From: Bacillota bacterium
Lineage (GTDB): Bacteria; Bacillota; Limnochordia; DTU087
Assembly (NCBI GenBank): GCA_012519025.1
Contig: JAAYQZ010000040.1
Location: 69,294-113,342, forward strand
Reading direction: 5' to 3'
Length of the DNA stretch: 44,049 nucleotides
In this document: positions 18,215-28,363 of the stretch, piece after piece
How positions within the stretch are numbered: position 1 is the first letter of the stretch
How the letters are laid out: the number at the start of each line of letters is the position of its first letter
Position numbers and translations under genes: made by a program
The notes under the pieces: model-generated
Told to the model about the DNA's origin: nothing
Seen by the model: the letters and a program-made list of their open reading frames with translations, nothing else
The model's database searches: none

Positions 18215-19015
18215 TTAGATAACTCTGCCCGGTCCACAGACTTCGAGTTTAACACTGCCTATACCCTGTTGTTTAAGTTCTAAAGCCGCAGCCGCGGCAG
18301 AAGATAAATCTATTGTTCTTCCGGCAACATATGGTCCCCGATCATTAATAGTCACCATTATGCTCTTACCGTTGTGCAGATTTGTCACCTTTACTTTGGT
18401 ACCAAAAGGCAAATAGCGGTGGGCGGCTGTCAGCGCCCTTTCATCAAAGGTCTCACCATTGGCTGTGGAACGTCCGTGGAATTGATTGCCATACCACGAT
18501 GCTACACAAAAAGCTGTTGCCACCTCGGTGTCGCTGTCTGCGGTTGTTAACACATATTCCAATGGTACCGCAGGACCGCCGGCGGCGCGGCGAATATTGT
18601 TGGCCCATACTTTGGCTAAACCGTGGGGATTTGTATTGTTGAGTGAAGCATGGGCGGCATCAACAGTCACCACCAGCTCCCCATGCCAACTGACAACAAT
18701 GGAGCCATTTTGGGCATCGGGAAAAATAGTAGCGGGATCAGCGCCGCTTTGCAGACGGTCCGCTAACCGATGGGCCACCACAACCGCCCGCTCAAAGGGG
18801 TCAATACCACCGGCACTTGTGCGGATTCTGAGCACAACCTGACGATGGAGCAAAACTTCGCCCACTTCTCTGCCCATGATTCGAGCTTGACGGGCCCCCA
18901 CCCCCTCTCCAGCCATTACCGTCTGCTGTATGGAGTACCATGGGTTAGCTGTCCACTGGCCAAAGGAGAAGGCCAACCCCAAGATTACCACAGCTGCAAT
19001 AAACGTCCTTTTCAT
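18215..19015 (-). CDS. Exported RlpA-like double-psi beta-barrel protein
   Basis: 266 residues from the chosen start, with a signal peptide (MKRTFIAAVVILGLAFSFG). The middle region (residues about 30-160) is unrecognised. The last 90 or so residues are an RlpA/DPBB domain: ASWYGNQFHGRSTANGE, LPFGTKVKVTNL, and INDRGPYVAGRTIDLS with the conserved Asp. RlpA-type domains act on or bind cell-wall glycan, and spore-formers also use related 3D domains. I chose the ATG at 19015 because AGGAGGG lies 6 nt upstream. It follows ispDF in the same direction after 74 nt. Confidence 0.85.
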   Translation of the reverse strand: MKRTFIAAVVILGLAFSFGQWTANPWYSIQQTVMAGEGVGARQARIMGREVGEVLLHRQVVLRIRTSAGGIDPFERAVVVAHRLADRLQSGADPATIFPDAQNGSIVVSWHGELVVTVDAAHASLNNTNPHGLAKVWANNIRRAAGGPAVPLEYVLTTADSDTEVATAFCVASWYGNQFHGRSTANGETFDERALTAAHRYLPFGTKVKVTNLHNGKSIMVTINDRGPYVAGRTIDLSSAAAAALELKQQGIGSVKLEVCGPGRVI

Positions 19016-19089
19016 GGAAAACCCTCCTAATAACCCATCTATTACCATGCAGCTTTAGTATGGGCTATAAAGAGGATATACATACGTTC

Positions 19090-20295
19090 TTAGGCTAAAA
19101 CTGTCGCAGTCACTTGTGCAGCGATCCCCTCTTGCCTGCCCACCGGGCCCAGTCCTTCCGAAGTTGTAGCTTTAATGCTGACTCGACTACCGGGGATCTT
19201 TAGGGTTTTGGCGATATTGTTCCGCATCTGATCGATATAGGGGGCTAATTTGGGCCGTTCAGCGATAATCAAAGAGTCTATGTGGGTTATGCTGGGGTCG
19301 CCCGAAGTGCCGGGGAAAAACTGTTCCTGCACCAGGCCGAGCAGCCCCAAGCTGTCTGCACCCTTCCACTTGGCATCAGTATCAGGAAAATGGGTACCGA
19401 TATCTCCTCTAGCCAAAGCACCTAAAAGGGCATCTATCACAGCATGCACCAACACATCGGCATCAGAATGGCCCAACAAACCCTTACCATAGGGAATTGT
19501 TACGCCTCCCAGGATCAGCTGCCTGCCTTCCACCAGCTGGTGTATATCATAACCGATGCCCACCCGTGTCAAGACGACTTTATTTTCCGACTGCTTCCCG
19601 CTTTTTTTCTCACTGAGTAAGCCTTCTGCCAAGATGAGGTCTTCTTGGGTGGTCAGCTTAATATTTTCATATGACCCCTCCAAAAGCTGTACTGGCTTCC
19701 CCACTTCTTCCACTAGCATGCAGTCATCGGTCCCCATAATGTCTTTTTTGAGTGCTTCTGTATGCGCTTTCCACAAGATCTCAAATTGGAAAACTTGCGG
19801 GGTCTGGATAGCCCACAGACTTTCCCTGGGTGGTGTGGAAATGACAAAACCGGCTGCATCTGTGACCTTTATAGTATCCTTGACAGGGACTGCAACCCCC
19901 ACTGCTCCATATTTTCGCGCTGCTCTTACTGCTTTATCTACTAATGCAGACTGTATTAAAGGCCTTGCAGCATCGTGAACAACGACGATCTCAAACTCAC
20001 CCATGGACGCGGCTTTATTCAGCCCCGCCCAAACGGAGGCTTGGCGGGAATCCCCTCCGGCGGTTACTGACTTTACTTTCCCGATTTCATAATCCCGCAC
20101 TACCTGCCAACCTTTATGTATTTGATCCTTTCCGGTGACAAGTACGATCACGTCAATTTCATCGGCAGCAGCAAGGGCTTTAAGAGTGTGGACTAATACA
20201 GGCAGGCCCAACAAATCCATAAACTGCTTGCCACCCGCCGCACCCATACGTTCACCTTTGCCGGCCGCCGGAACAACAGCCACAACTTGTCCCAT
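19090..20295 (-). CDS. ispDF: Bifunctional IspD-IspF (MEP isoprenoid pathway)
   Basis: Fusion of 401 residues. Residues about 1-230 are IspD, the CDP-methylerythritol cytidylyltransferase: [12 protein letters not shown] nucleotide motif, [11 protein letters not shown], and IQTPQVFQ. Residues about 243-401 are IspF, the 2,4-cyclodiphosphate synthase: [12 protein letters not shown] and [19 protein letters not shown] zinc ligands, and [13 protein letters not shown]. The linker is Lys/Ser-rich. The two enzymes act two steps apart, with IspE between them elsewhere. The ATG has GGGAGGG 8 nt upstream. Both halves look intact. A hairpin terminator separates it from the PIN/TRAM gene. Confidence 0.95.
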   Translation of the reverse strand: MGQVVAVVPAAGKGERMGAAGGKQFMDLLGLPVLVHTLKALAAADEIDVIVLVTGKDQIHKGWQVVRDYEIGKVKSVTAGGDSRQASVWAGLNKAASMGEFEIVVVHDAARPLIQSALVDKAVRAARKYGAVGVAVPVKDTIKVTDAAGFVISTPPRESLWAIQTPQVFQFEILWKAHTEALKKDIMGTDDCMLVEEVGKPVQLLEGSYENIKLTTQEDLILAEGLLSEKKSGKQSENKVVLTRVGIGYDIHQLVEGRQLILGGVTIPYGKGLLGHSDADVLVHAVIDALLGALARGDIGTHFPDTDAKWKGADSLGLLGLVQEQFFPGTSGDPSITHIDSLIIAERPKLAPYIDQMRNNIAKTLKIPGSRVSIKATTSEGLGPVGRQEGIAAQVTATVLA

Positions 20296-20310
20296 ATGTC
20301 AAACCCTCCC

Positions 20311-20351
20311 GTGCAAATTAAAAGAGCCTCGCCTTAAATGGCCAGGCTCTT
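20311..20351 (-). terminator. Terminator/attenuator between PIN/TRAM gene and ispDF
   Basis: Minus-strand stem AAGAGCCT / AGGCTCTT (arms 20344-20351 and 20322-20329) with a further short GCC/GGC pairing inside, followed by TTAATTT. It lies only 16 nt before ispDF, so it may attenuate rather than fully stop transcription. Confidence 0.65.
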
Positions 20352-20374
20352 GGATAGTTTAAAATCGCTAAAAA

Positions 20375-21472
20375 CTACAATGCCCGTTCCATGGCTTTTG
20401 GTTTGGCGAAAATCATACGGCCTGCAGCCGTCTGCAAAACACTTGTAACCATAACCCCTATGTCTTCCCCAATATATTTGCGGCCGCCGTCTACAACGAT
20501 CATGGTGCCATCATCTAAGTAAGCGACCCCTTGACCCTGTTCTTTACCGTCTTTGATTACGTGCACTACCATTTCTTCTCCAGGCAAGACAATCGGCTTG
20601 ACAGCGTTGGCCAACTCGTTAATATTCAGCACTGCCACACCCTGCAGTTCAGCTACTTTATTCAAATTGTAATCATTAGTGACAATCTTGGCGTTTAGTG
20701 TTTTTGCCAAGCGCACCAGTTTAGTGTCTACTTCTGAGACATCATCAAAATTGTGATCGTGAATTTTAACCTGCACATGGGGTTCTTTCTGCATTTTATT
20801 TAGTATATCCAGGCCGCGCCTGCCTCGATTGCGTTTAAGTACATCAGAGGAATCTGCGATATGCTGCAGTTCTTCTAAAACAAAAGCCGGTACAACAAGT
20901 ACACCTTCTATAAATTGGGTTCTACAAATATCGGCGATGCGTCCATCAATAATTACACTGGTGTCTAAAATCTTACAAGGCACCTTTTGACTGAATGTGC
21001 GGCGATCCCGCCCGGGCGATTTATCAACTGAGCGGGGGAATATGCTGAACAAATACAATAATTCCTCTTTCTTTTTTAAAGATACGGCCATTGCAATATA
21101 GCCCATCGACAAAGTGGCAATCAATGGAACATAATCTCCAACAACTGGGATATGTCTTGGTATGGGGACGGTAGCTAAAATACCGATGAGAAGCCCAATC
21201 ACCAAACCGACGGCACCGATAACCAAATCATAGGGGGATGTGCGGTTTAGACTGGCAATCAGGCGGGAAATAAAGCGCTCTACTTTGCTGATAATCCAAG
21301 GACCGACCATGAGTCCCAAAAGTGCTCCTACCACGGCGGCTCCAGGCAAAATCCGGCCATCAAAAGATGCGGCTTCTGATAAAAGTCCCACTTTAAAAGC
21401 ATAAACTGCCCCTTGATACACGATTCCTGCGCCCATGAAAACAAAGACCAGCTTCAAGATTAAACTATACAT
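20375..21472 (-). CDS. YacL-type PIN/TRAM membrane protein
   Basis: 365 residues. Four membrane helices occupy about residues 1-145. A PIN nuclease domain follows with acidic residues in ILDTSVIIDGRIADI, VLEELQHIAD and IVTNDYNLNKVAEL, so the metal site looks intact. A TRAM RNA-binding domain ends the protein (VHVIKDGKEQGQGVAYLDDGT in part). It is the usual neighbour of carD, disA and ispD in Bacillota. A function as a membrane-bound RNase is inferred from the domains. AAAGGAGG lies 9 nt before the ATG. Confidence 0.9.
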   Translation of the reverse strand: MYSLILKLVFVFMGAGIVYQGAVYAFKVGLLSEAASFDGRILPGAAVVGALLGLMVGPWIISKVERFISRLIASLNRTSPYDLVIGAVGLVIGLLIGILATVPIPRHIPVVGDYVPLIATLSMGYIAMAVSLKKKEELLYLFSIFPRSVDKSPGRDRRTFSQKVPCKILDTSVIIDGRIADICRTQFIEGVLVVPAFVLEELQHIADSSDVLKRNRGRRGLDILNKMQKEPHVQVKIHDHNFDDVSEVDTKLVRLAKTLNAKIVTNDYNLNKVAELQGVAVLNINELANAVKPIVLPGEEMVVHVIKDGKEQGQGVAYLDDGTMIVVDGGRKYIGEDIGVMVTSVLQTAAGRMIFAKPKAMERAL

Positions 21473-21531
21473 AATTTGTCACCTCCTTTAGACAGTCTGC
21501 CCCAAATGATTAGAAACATTACTAACTCGGA

Positions 21532-21559
21532 GCAAAACGCGTCAGGTTAGACCTGACGC
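21532..21559 (-). terminator. Intrinsic terminator after carD
   Basis: A perfect 9 bp stem GCGTCAGGT / ACCTGACGC (arms 21539-21547 and 21551-21559) with a 3 nt loop, followed on the minus strand by GTTTTGC. It lies immediately after the carD stop. Confidence 0.75.
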
Positions 21560-21564
21560 TTATC

Positions 21565-22041
21565 TTATCCGAGGCACTCACTTAAAAGCTCTTCAATTTT
21601 CTCTTCAGTGCTGTCCTGGGCCAGCACAAGCTCGCTAATTAGAATCTGGCGAGCGTTGTCAAGCATTTTCCTTTCACCGGTAGACAAGCCTTTTTCCGCG
21701 TCCCGAATTGCCAGATTACGAACAACTTCAGCTACTTCAAAAATGTCACCGCTGCGGATCTTCTCCATGTTGGCCCTGAAACGTCGATTCCAGTTGGTTG
21801 ACATCTTAGATTTATCTTCTTTGAGCACTTCTATTACTTTGTTTACCCCATCATCGTCAATGATACTCCGCAATCCCACTTCATCCGCGTTGTCCATGGG
21901 AACCATCACTTTCATCTCACCGATAGGCAATTTCATGATATAATATTTTTGTCTTTCACCTAGAACTTCCTTCTCTTCAATGGCCTCTATAACACCGGCT
22001 CCATGCATAGGATAAACAACCTTATCACCAATACTGAACAT
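21565..22041 (-). CDS. carD: CarD-family transcriptional regulator
   Basis: 158 residues from the chosen start. The N-terminal Tudor-like RNA polymerase-interacting domain has MFSIGDKVVYPMHGAGVIEAIEE in part and YYIMKLPIGEMKVMVP. The C-terminal helical DNA-contacting part has NWNRRFRANMEKIRSGD. Relatives bind the polymerase beta subunit and stabilise open promoter complexes. I chose the ATG at 22041 because GGAGG lies 8 nt upstream. It has its own promoter (22090-22119) and terminator, so it looks monocistronic inside the disA-yacL-ispDF string. Confidence 0.93.
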   Translation of the reverse strand: MFSIGDKVVYPMHGAGVIEAIEEKEVLGERQKYYIMKLPIGEMKVMVPMDNADEVGLRSIIDDDGVNKVIEVLKEDKSKMSTNWNRRFRANMEKIRSGDIFEVAEVVRNLAIRDAEKGLSTGERKMLDNARQILISELVLAQDSTEEKIEELLSECLG

Positions 22042-22089
22042 GCTAGGGACCTCCATTCCATAGCCTTTTGGCTACACGTACCCTAGTTT

Positions 22090-22119
22090 ATATTATCATA
22101 TAAGCCCTTTAACTGTCAA
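22090..22119 (-). promoter_or_regulatory. SigA-type promoter for carD
   Basis: Minus-strand TTGACA (22114-22119), 18 nt spacer, TAATAT (22090-22095), about 49 nt before the carD ATG. Confidence 0.7.
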
Positions 22120-22188
22120 TCTCGCCGCAGAGCGAGGTTTTTCGAGCAAATACGCTCTAAGACACGCAATAGCGCTTGTTTTTGCAAT

Positions 22189-23271
22189 CTAAATGTGCCG
22201 ATCCAAAAGCACTTGTTCTCGCAGCCGTCTCAAGCCATCCTGGATTGCCTTGGCTCGAACCTCACCGATCCCTTCCACATCATCGAGTTCGTTGGTATTA
22301 GCTGACAGCACTGCAGGGAATTTCTCAAATGTTTGGATTAAATTTTCAATGACCGGCATAGGCAGGCGGGGAATCTTCGTCAAAATGCGATAACCCCTTG
22401 GGGTCACAGGATTATCCAAACTGGCTGTACCACCGCTGTAGCCCAAGGCCCGTGCGATTAAGGATAAATCCAATAAATCCTCTGCACTCCACTGAGATAG
22501 TGTCTCCCAAACTTCCTCTGCTGTTTCCTCTTTGCTGAGAGACATGTAGTCATTTACAACCAAAAGGCCTTGATCGGAAATCCCCACCATGAGCTCTTCC
22601 AGCTGCATATTCATGAGGCGCCCCTCTGCACCGAGTTCAGAAACATACCTCTCAATTTCACTGGCAATTCTTTCCACCATTTGCGCCCTTTGCAGCACCT
22701 GAGTGACGTCAGTCAGTGTCACAAGATCCTCAAACTCCAAGGCACTTATATTGGTCAGCACCTGTTCCATTACACTTTTGTACTTCTCCAGCGTCTGCAG
22801 AGCCTGGTTGGCCTTGGCCAAAATCACACTCACATCACGGAGTACATACTTAAAATTGCTTTTATAAAGGGTGATCACATTGCGGCGCTGGGAAATGGAA
22901 ATAACCAATTCACCGGTTTGTCTGGCCACACGCTCCGCCGTACGATGCCTTGTGCCGGTTTCAAATGTGGGAATTAAAGGATCCGGATTTAGTTGGGCAT
23001 TGGCAAATAAAATACGCTTAGCTTCCGAACTAAGCACAATGGCGCCGTCCATCTTTGCAAGCTCATACAAAGATGTAGGGCGCATCTCGCAATCGATGTG
23101 AAAACCGCCATCCACTAGATCCAGGACCTGCTGACTGTCACCGACGACAATCAAAGCACCGGTGCGGGCTCGCAAAATATTCTCCAAACCCTCATACAGC
23201 ATTGTACCCGGTGCCAGCATCGCAACTGTTTTCATCATTTGTTCATCCAATTTAGGGCTGGTGTCTTTCAT
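22189..23271 (-). CDS. disA: DNA integrity scanning protein DisA (diadenylate cyclase)
   Basis: 360 residues from the chosen start. It makes cyclic di-AMP from two ATP while scanning DNA. The DAC domain has DGA at residues 75-77 and RHR at 108-110, the same positions as in B. subtilis DisA, so it should be active. A helical spine follows. The C-terminus has a helix-hairpin-helix DNA-binding domain (LDDVEGIGEVRAKAIQDGL). I chose the ATG at 23271 because GGGGG lies 6-7 nt upstream. Its start overlaps the radA end by 20 nt, a pairing common in Bacillota. Confidence 0.97.
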   Translation of the reverse strand: MKDTSPKLDEQMMKTVAMLAPGTMLYEGLENILRARTGALIVVGDSQQVLDLVDGGFHIDCEMRPTSLYELAKMDGAIVLSSEAKRILFANAQLNPDPLIPTFETGTRHRTAERVARQTGELVISISQRRNVITLYKSNFKYVLRDVSVILAKANQALQTLEKYKSVMEQVLTNISALEFEDLVTLTDVTQVLQRAQMVERIASEIERYVSELGAEGRLMNMQLEELMVGISDQGLLVVNDYMSLSKEETAEEVWETLSQWSAEDLLDLSLIARALGYSGGTASLDNPVTPRGYRILTKIPRLPMPVIENLIQTFEKFPAVLSANTNELDDVEGIGEVRAKAIQDGLRRLREQVLLDRHI

Positions 23272-24661
23272 TTGGTACCCCCTCTCCAAGTGAGCAATTC
23301 AGCGCTTGTCGCAGGGAACGGACAGGTACAACTTCCATATCAAGCCCCTCCACATCCAAGTCCTTATGGGCACTTTGGGGTACTATGCACTTACGAAACC
23401 CCAGTTTGGCTGCTTCCATAAGTCTGCGCTGGGCTTGAGGAACACCTCTGACTTCCCCGGCCAAGCCGATTTCCCCCATAATTAGTATATCACCAACTGC
23501 GGCACGGTTAGACAAACTACTGGCCACAGCAACTGCTGTCGCTAAATCCACGCTTGGCTCTTCAACTCTGACACCACCTGCGGCATTCACATATACATCC
23601 TGGGTCTGCAGGTGCAGGCCACACCGCTTTTCTAAAACTGCCAAAATCATGGCAAGCCGACCGGAGTCGATGCCGTTGGATTGGCGCCTGGGAGTGCCGC
23701 CGAAAGGGCTGGGACTGACTAAAGCTTGAATCTCTACTAAAAGGGGCCGGGTCCCTTCCAGGCAAGCCGTTACCACAGAACCTGAAACTCCTGCAGGCCT
23801 TTGTGCCAAAAAGAACGATGAAGGGTTTTGCACTTCGGCAAGCCCCCGTTCCCCCATCTCAAACACACCTATCTCATTGGTAGAACCAAACCGGTTTTTG
23901 GCAGCTCGCAAAATACGAAAGTTTGCGTGGTTGTCACCTTCAAAATACAGCACGGTGTCTACAGCATGTTCCAATACCTTTGGACCGGCAATGGAACCGG
24001 ATTTATTCACATGTCCCACCAAAAACACCGGTATCTCTAACTCTTTGGCCGTTTGTGTAATTTGAGCGGCACACTCCCGCACTTGTGTGATACTGCCCGG
24101 TGTTTGAGAAAGGTCAGGGGCGTTCATGGTTTGAATAGAATCAATGATACATAAAGCAGGCGACAGTTCCGCCATGCAGGCAATAATATCAGCCACATTT
24201 GTTTCCGTTAATATAAGCAGCGACTCTTCACTCACACCCAGCCGCTGGGCCCTAAGTCGCAGTTGTCCTTTGGACTCCTCTCCGGAAACGTAGAGAACCG
24301 TTTGTCTTTGTCCGGCCAAAAAGCCGGCCACCTGCAGCAGCAGTGTGGATTTACCCGCACCCGGTTCACCTGCAACTAAAATTAGGGCCCCGGGCACTAT
24401 GCCTCCACCCAGAACCCTATCCAACTCATAAAATCCGGTGGATTGGCGACCACCAGAAACAGTATTAATGTCCAGAAGAGAGACTGGTTTGGCTGAGCTT
24501 TTGCGGGTTCCACCAAGCCCACCGGCAGTCGATGGACCAGCAGGTGTGCTCTTCTGTTCCACAAGGGTATTCCATTCGCTACAGCCGGGACATCTGCCAA
24601 ACCACTGCAGAGTCTCATGGCCGCAAGATCGACAAACGAATTTCCGCTTTACTCGAGCCAT
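23252..24661 (-). CDS. radA: DNA repair protein RadA
   Basis: 469 residues from the chosen start; a branch-migration ATPase in recombination. The N-terminal zinc finger is CRSCGHE...CPGC. The RecA-like core has the Walker A GEPGAGKST at about residues 98-106 and the RadA signature KNRFGSTNE. The C-terminal Lon-like domain has VRVEEPSVDLATAVA. I chose the ATG at 24661 because GGGGG lies 6 nt upstream; the frame is open to 24685. It has a promoter (24698-24726) and overlaps disA. Confidence 0.96.
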   Translation of the reverse strand: MARVKRKFVCRSCGHETLQWFGRCPGCSEWNTLVEQKSTPAGPSTAGGLGGTRKSSAKPVSLLDINTVSGGRQSTGFYELDRVLGGGIVPGALILVAGEPGAGKSTLLLQVAGFLAGQRQTVLYVSGEESKGQLRLRAQRLGVSEESLLILTETNVADIIACMAELSPALCIIDSIQTMNAPDLSQTPGSITQVRECAAQITQTAKELEIPVFLVGHVNKSGSIAGPKVLEHAVDTVLYFEGDNHANFRILRAAKNRFGSTNEIGVFEMGERGLAEVQNPSSFFLAQRPAGVSGSVVTACLEGTRPLLVEIQALVSPSPFGGTPRRQSNGIDSGRLAMILAVLEKRCGLHLQTQDVYVNAAGGVRVEEPSVDLATAVAVASSLSNRAAVGDILIMGEIGLAGEVRGVPQAQRRLMEAAKLGFRKCIVPQSAHKDLDVEGLDMEVVPVRSLRQALNCSLGEGVPNERHQP

Positions 24662-24697
24662 ATGTGTCCCCCAAAATCTTTGCAATGATACAATATA

Positions 24698-24726
24698 AGT
24701 ATAGCATTCTTGTGAACATATATCAA
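24698..24726 (-). promoter_or_regulatory. SigA-type promoter for radA-disA
   Basis: Minus-strand TTGATA (24721-24726), 17 nt spacer, TATACT (24698-24703), about 37 nt before the radA ATG. It lies between the hairpin that follows clpC and the radA start. Confidence 0.75.
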
Positions 24727-24749
24727 TTTGATGTTTTTTTCCCAGTATA

Positions 24750-24785
24750 GGGAAGAGGGGCGTTTTGCTCCCGGCCCCTCTTCCC
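24750..24785 (-). terminator. Strong hairpin after clpC
   Basis: A perfect 12 bp stem GGGAAGAGGGGC / GCCCCTCTTCCC (24750-24761 and 24774-24785) with a 12 nt loop, 26 nt after the clpC stop. No U tract follows on the minus strand, so it may end transcription weakly or protect the 3' end of the ctsR-clpC mRNA. Confidence 0.5.
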
Positions 24786-24810
24786 GAAACTTACCCCGAT
24801 TAGGTGTTTA

Positions 24811-27252
24811 TCAAACCGTGGCAACTTCCTCCTGTTTCAAAAATACCAGCTCACCGTCTTTAGCTCCGACCGTGATCCGATCGCCTTCAGTAAAAGTGCC
24901 TTTTAGGATCTCTTCAGACAACGGATTTTCCACAAGCCTTTGAATAGCTCGGCGCAGCGGTCTGGCGCCAAAGTCGGGATCAAACCCTTTGTCCACCAAT
25001 ATTTCCTTGGCCTCGTCCTGTACCATGATGGACAAATCCCGCTCGGCAAGCAGGCCTTCGAGATCCTCCAGCATGATATCCACGATTTCGGTAATATGCT
25101 TCTTACTTAGAGCATGGAAAACCATGGTTTCGTCGATCCGATTTAGAAATTCCGGGCGAAATGTTTTTCGAAGTTCATCTGTCACCATTCTTTTCATGTC
25201 TTGGTAGTCAGCCTCGGAATCATCAGTAAGCCTGAAACCAATTCCACCGGTAGACCGCTGAATCTGATGTGCCCCCACGTTGGATGTCATAATGAGCACT
25301 GTGTTGCGGAAATCTACGGTGCGGCCTTTGGCATCTGTCAAACGCCCATCCTCCAAGACTTGCAGCAGCACGTTAAATACTTCAGGATGCGCTTTCTCAA
25401 CTTCATCAAACAGTACAACCGAATACGGTCGGCGGCGAACCTTTTCCGTCAGCTGCCCTGCTTCTTCATATCCTACATATCCCGGAGGTGCACCCACCAG
25501 GCGAGAAACTGTATGCCGTTCCATATACTCAGACATATCCAGCCGAATCATAGCATCTTCATCACCGAACAATGCTTCGGCCAACGCCCGACCAAGTTCG
25601 GTCTTGCCGACCCCGGTAGGGCCCAGGAAAATAAATGAACCCACAGGTCTTTTTGGATCTTTAAGCCCTGCATATGCCCGTCTGATTGCCTTTGCAATAG
25701 CAGTTACAGCCTCTTCCTGCCCGATGACCCGTTCATGGATAACATCTTCCAAGTTGAGCAGGCGATCCATTTCCTCTTGTGCCAGTTTGTTTACGGGAAT
25801 ACCTGTCCAACTTGATACGACGTCGGCAATATCGTGTTCATCAACAGTCCCCTGCCGACGGACCCGATCAGTTTGCCATTCTTCCCGCTTTTCCTCCAGT
25901 TCCTCCCTGTACTGCTGTTCTTTATCTCTTAGGGAGGCAGCTTTCTCGAATTCTTCATTTTTGATAGCTGATTCCTTCTCTATTCTCAGCTCTTCTATCT
26001 TTGCTTCCAATTCCTTCAGCTCAGGAGGGGCTGTTAGCCCTGAAAGCCTGACTTTGGATGCTGCCTCATCGATGAGGTCGATAGCCTTATCCGGCAGGAA
26101 GCGATCAGTTACATATCTGTCGGCAAGCTTTGCTGCTGCTTCCAAAGCCTCATCAGTAATCTCGACTCTGTGGTGCGCTTCATAGCGGTCCCTCAACCCG
26201 GCCAATATGGCGATACTTTCTTCAACACTGGGCTCATCAACTTGCACCGGCTGGAATCTTCGTTCCAGCGCAGCATCTCTTTCTACATACCGTCTATATT
26301 CATCAAGGGTTGTAGCACCGATGGCCTGCAGTTCTCCCCGGGACAAAGCCGGTTTTAGGATGTTGCTGGCATCGATTGCTCCCTCTGCGGCACCGGCGCC
26401 AATAATAGTGTGCATCTCGTCGATGAACAAGATCACATCGCCGGATTCATAGATTTCCTCCATGACTTTTTTAAGCCGCTCTTCGAATTCTCCTCTGAAT
26501 TTTGAGCCGGCCACCAAGGCACCTAAATCCAAGGTGACTACCCGTTTGCCGAGCAGGGTTTCAGGTATATCGCCGGATACTATTTTTTGAGCGAGGCCCT
26601 CTGCAATGGCGGTTTTACCAACACCGGGCTCGCCGATTAAACAAGGATTATTTTTAGTGCGCCTGCTCAATACTTGAATAACCCGCTGGATCTCCATTTC
26701 CCTGCCGATCACCGGATCCAGCTTGCTTTCCTTGGCCATTTCCGTGAGATCCCGGCCAAACTGATCAAGTGTAGGGGTTTTGCGAGCCCGGCCCTGTTTG
26801 CCGCTGCCGGTGGGCCCGGCACCTTCACCTAAAAGCTCCAGCACTTTTTTCCTAACTCGTTCCAAATCAGCGCCTACATTGCTTAGAACTTTAGCGGCTA
26901 CTCCTTCTCCCTCACGAATAAGACCAAGCAAGATATGCTCAGTGCCGATATATGTGTGACTGAGCTGCCTGGCCTCGTCAAAAGCCAGTTCCAACACGCG
27001 CTTGGCTCTGGGGGTAAATCCAATTTGGCCTGTTGTGATACCCTCACCTTTGCCAATTACTTTTTCTACTTCTGAACGAATCTTATCTAAGCTGCCCCAT
27101 TCTTCAAGGACTTTGGCTGCTACCCCATGGGCTTCAGCAACCAACCCCAAAAGAATGTGCTCTGTCCCCACTACATTGTGACCTAAGCGTCGAGCTTCTT
27201 CTTGAGAAAGTACGATCACACGCTGTGCTCGCTCAGTAAATCTACCAAACAT
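24811..27252 (-). CDS. clpC: ATP-dependent Clp protease ATPase subunit ClpC
   Basis: AAA+ unfoldase, 813 residues, that feeds proteins to ClpP, including McsB-phosphorylated ones. Two Clp-N repeats each contain [12 protein letters not shown] domain 1 has GEPGVGKT and the Walker B FIDEMHT. The middle coiled coil has a UVR-like segment ([20 protein letters not shown] in part). AAA domain 2 has [28 protein letters not shown] in part, and the DFGARPL C-terminus. AAGGAAGG precedes the ATG. It is the last gene of the ctsR-mcsA-mcsB-clpC operon, and length and motifs are normal. Confidence 0.98.
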   Translation of the reverse strand: MFGRFTERAQRVIVLSQEEARRLGHNVVGTEHILLGLVAEAHGVAAKVLEEWGSLDKIRSEVEKVIGKGEGITTGQIGFTPRAKRVLELAFDEARQLSHTYIGTEHILLGLIREGEGVAAKVLSNVGADLERVRKKVLELLGEGAGPTGSGKQGRARKTPTLDQFGRDLTEMAKESKLDPVIGREMEIQRVIQVLSRRTKNNPCLIGEPGVGKTAIAEGLAQKIVSGDIPETLLGKRVVTLDLGALVAGSKFRGEFEERLKKVMEEIYESGDVILFIDEMHTIIGAGAAEGAIDASNILKPALSRGELQAIGATTLDEYRRYVERDAALERRFQPVQVDEPSVEESIAILAGLRDRYEAHHRVEITDEALEAAAKLADRYVTDRFLPDKAIDLIDEAASKVRLSGLTAPPELKELEAKIEELRIEKESAIKNEEFEKAASLRDKEQQYREELEEKREEWQTDRVRRQGTVDEHDIADVVSSWTGIPVNKLAQEEMDRLLNLEDVIHERVIGQEEAVTAIAKAIRRAYAGLKDPKRPVGSFIFLGPTGVGKTELGRALAEALFGDEDAMIRLDMSEYMERHTVSRLVGAPPGYVGYEEAGQLTEKVRRRPYSVVLFDEVEKAHPEVFNVLLQVLEDGRLTDAKGRTVDFRNTVLIMTSNVGAHQIQRSTGGIGFRLTDDSEADYQDMKRMVTDELRKTFRPEFLNRIDETMVFHALSKKHITEIVDIMLEDLEGLLAERDLSIMVQDEAKEILVDKGFDPDFGARPLRRAIQRLVENPLSEEILKGTFTEGDRITVGAKDGELVFLKQEEVATV

Positions 27253-27272
27253 TTGTTCTCACCTTCCTTTTA

Positions 27273-28340
27273 CTAAGCATCAATATCCATTAGGGCGCTG
27301 CGAATATATTCCCGCACAAGTTCAGCTCTATATACATCCCGTTCCTCAGTGTCCATTGTTTTGCCACCGACTTTTTGTAGATGGGCTGCTCTGGTAAGGA
27401 CGACCAGTGATTTTAGGATTTGTGCATCCAGCTCTTTAATCAGGCCCAGATCAACTCCCAGCCAGACTTCACTCAAAAGCTGCATTGCTTCTTGGCTGGA
27501 TAGAACCCTAGCTTGACTCAGCACTCCCAAAGCACGATATGTCCTATCCTCCAACCTTGCTTTACCCATAGTTAAAATCTGCTGTCTTGCTTCCTTTTCC
27601 TGTTCTATAATTCGTCTGGCAACCGTCTCCAGGTGAGCAATGATCTCCTGCTCGGAGTGGCCTAAAGTCAGCTGATTGCTGACTTGGTAAATGCTTCCGA
27701 CAGCCTCTGTGCCTTCGCCATACAAGCCCCTTACTGCCAACCCCAGTTTGTTAACTGCCGGTATGACCCTTTGCATCTGTTTGGTAATGCTCAACACCGG
27801 CAAATGCATCATTACAGATGCCCTAAGTCCGGTGCCGACGTTTGTTGGACATGCAGTCAAATAACCAAGTCCTTGTGAAAAGGCATATTCCAGACGTTCA
27901 CTAATGACATCGTCTACCTGATCACATTGTTCCCAAGCTGAATCTAGTTGAAACCCCGGATAGATAGATTGAATACGCAGATGGTCCTCTTCATTGACCA
28001 TGATGCTGACAAGTTCGTCTTTGCGTAAGATTACAGCTTTATGATGGACATTTTGTATTTGCTGGGGACTGACAAGATGCTTTTCCACCAACAGTTCCCT
28101 TTCCAGCTGGGGGATATGTGCCATAGCAAAATAATCCAAATTGAACTTATTATCAGCAGTCGCTGATTTTGCAATCTCACAAACATGACCGAGCTGTTCC
28201 TCGGTTGCCGCGGCGGGAAACGGAACTTTTGTCACATTTCTGGCCAAACGAATACGGCTTCCCAGTACAATTTCGTCATCAGGCCCGCGGCCTTTCATCC
28301 ACTTAGCCACGACATTATTGACCGCTTCCGGTACAGACAT
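27273..28340 (-). CDS. mcsB: Protein-arginine kinase McsB
   Basis: 355 residues, from the phosphagen-kinase fold family. It phosphorylates arginine in proteins, marking them for ClpCP. Visible are the ATP/substrate segments VLGSRIRLARNV and CPTNVGTGLRASVM with the catalytic-loop Cys, and the regulatory RDxxRA motif near the C-terminus (RDVYRAELVREY). I chose the ATG at 28340 because GGGGG lies about 8-9 nt upstream; the ATG two codons earlier is too close. Between mcsA and clpC, as in Bacillus and Clostridia. Confidence 0.95.
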   Translation of the reverse strand: MSVPEAVNNVVAKWMKGRGPDDEIVLGSRIRLARNVTKVPFPAAATEEQLGHVCEIAKSATADNKFNLDYFAMAHIPQLERELLVEKHLVSPQQIQNVHHKAVILRKDELVSIMVNEEDHLRIQSIYPGFQLDSAWEQCDQVDDVISERLEYAFSQGLGYLTACPTNVGTGLRASVMMHLPVLSITKQMQRVIPAVNKLGLAVRGLYGEGTEAVGSIYQVSNQLTLGHSEQEIIAHLETVARRIIEQEKEARQQILTMGKARLEDRTYRALGVLSQARVLSSQEAMQLLSEVWLGVDLGLIKELDAQILKSLVVLTRAAHLQKVGGKTMDTEERDVYRAELVREYIRSALMDIDA

Positions 28341-28363
28341 CTTCATCGACCCCCTTCACCGAC

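Noticed and set aside
22121-22142. Plus-strand hairpin CTCGC/GCGAG followed by five T, like a terminator
   Set aside because: No plus-strand gene ends here; the neighbouring genes are all on the minus strand, so it probably reflects chance or part of the carD upstream region.
25280-26185. 301-codon open frame on the plus strand
   Set aside because: It lies fully antisense to clpC, has no family motif and is rich in Ser/Ala/Arg as expected of a shadow frame.
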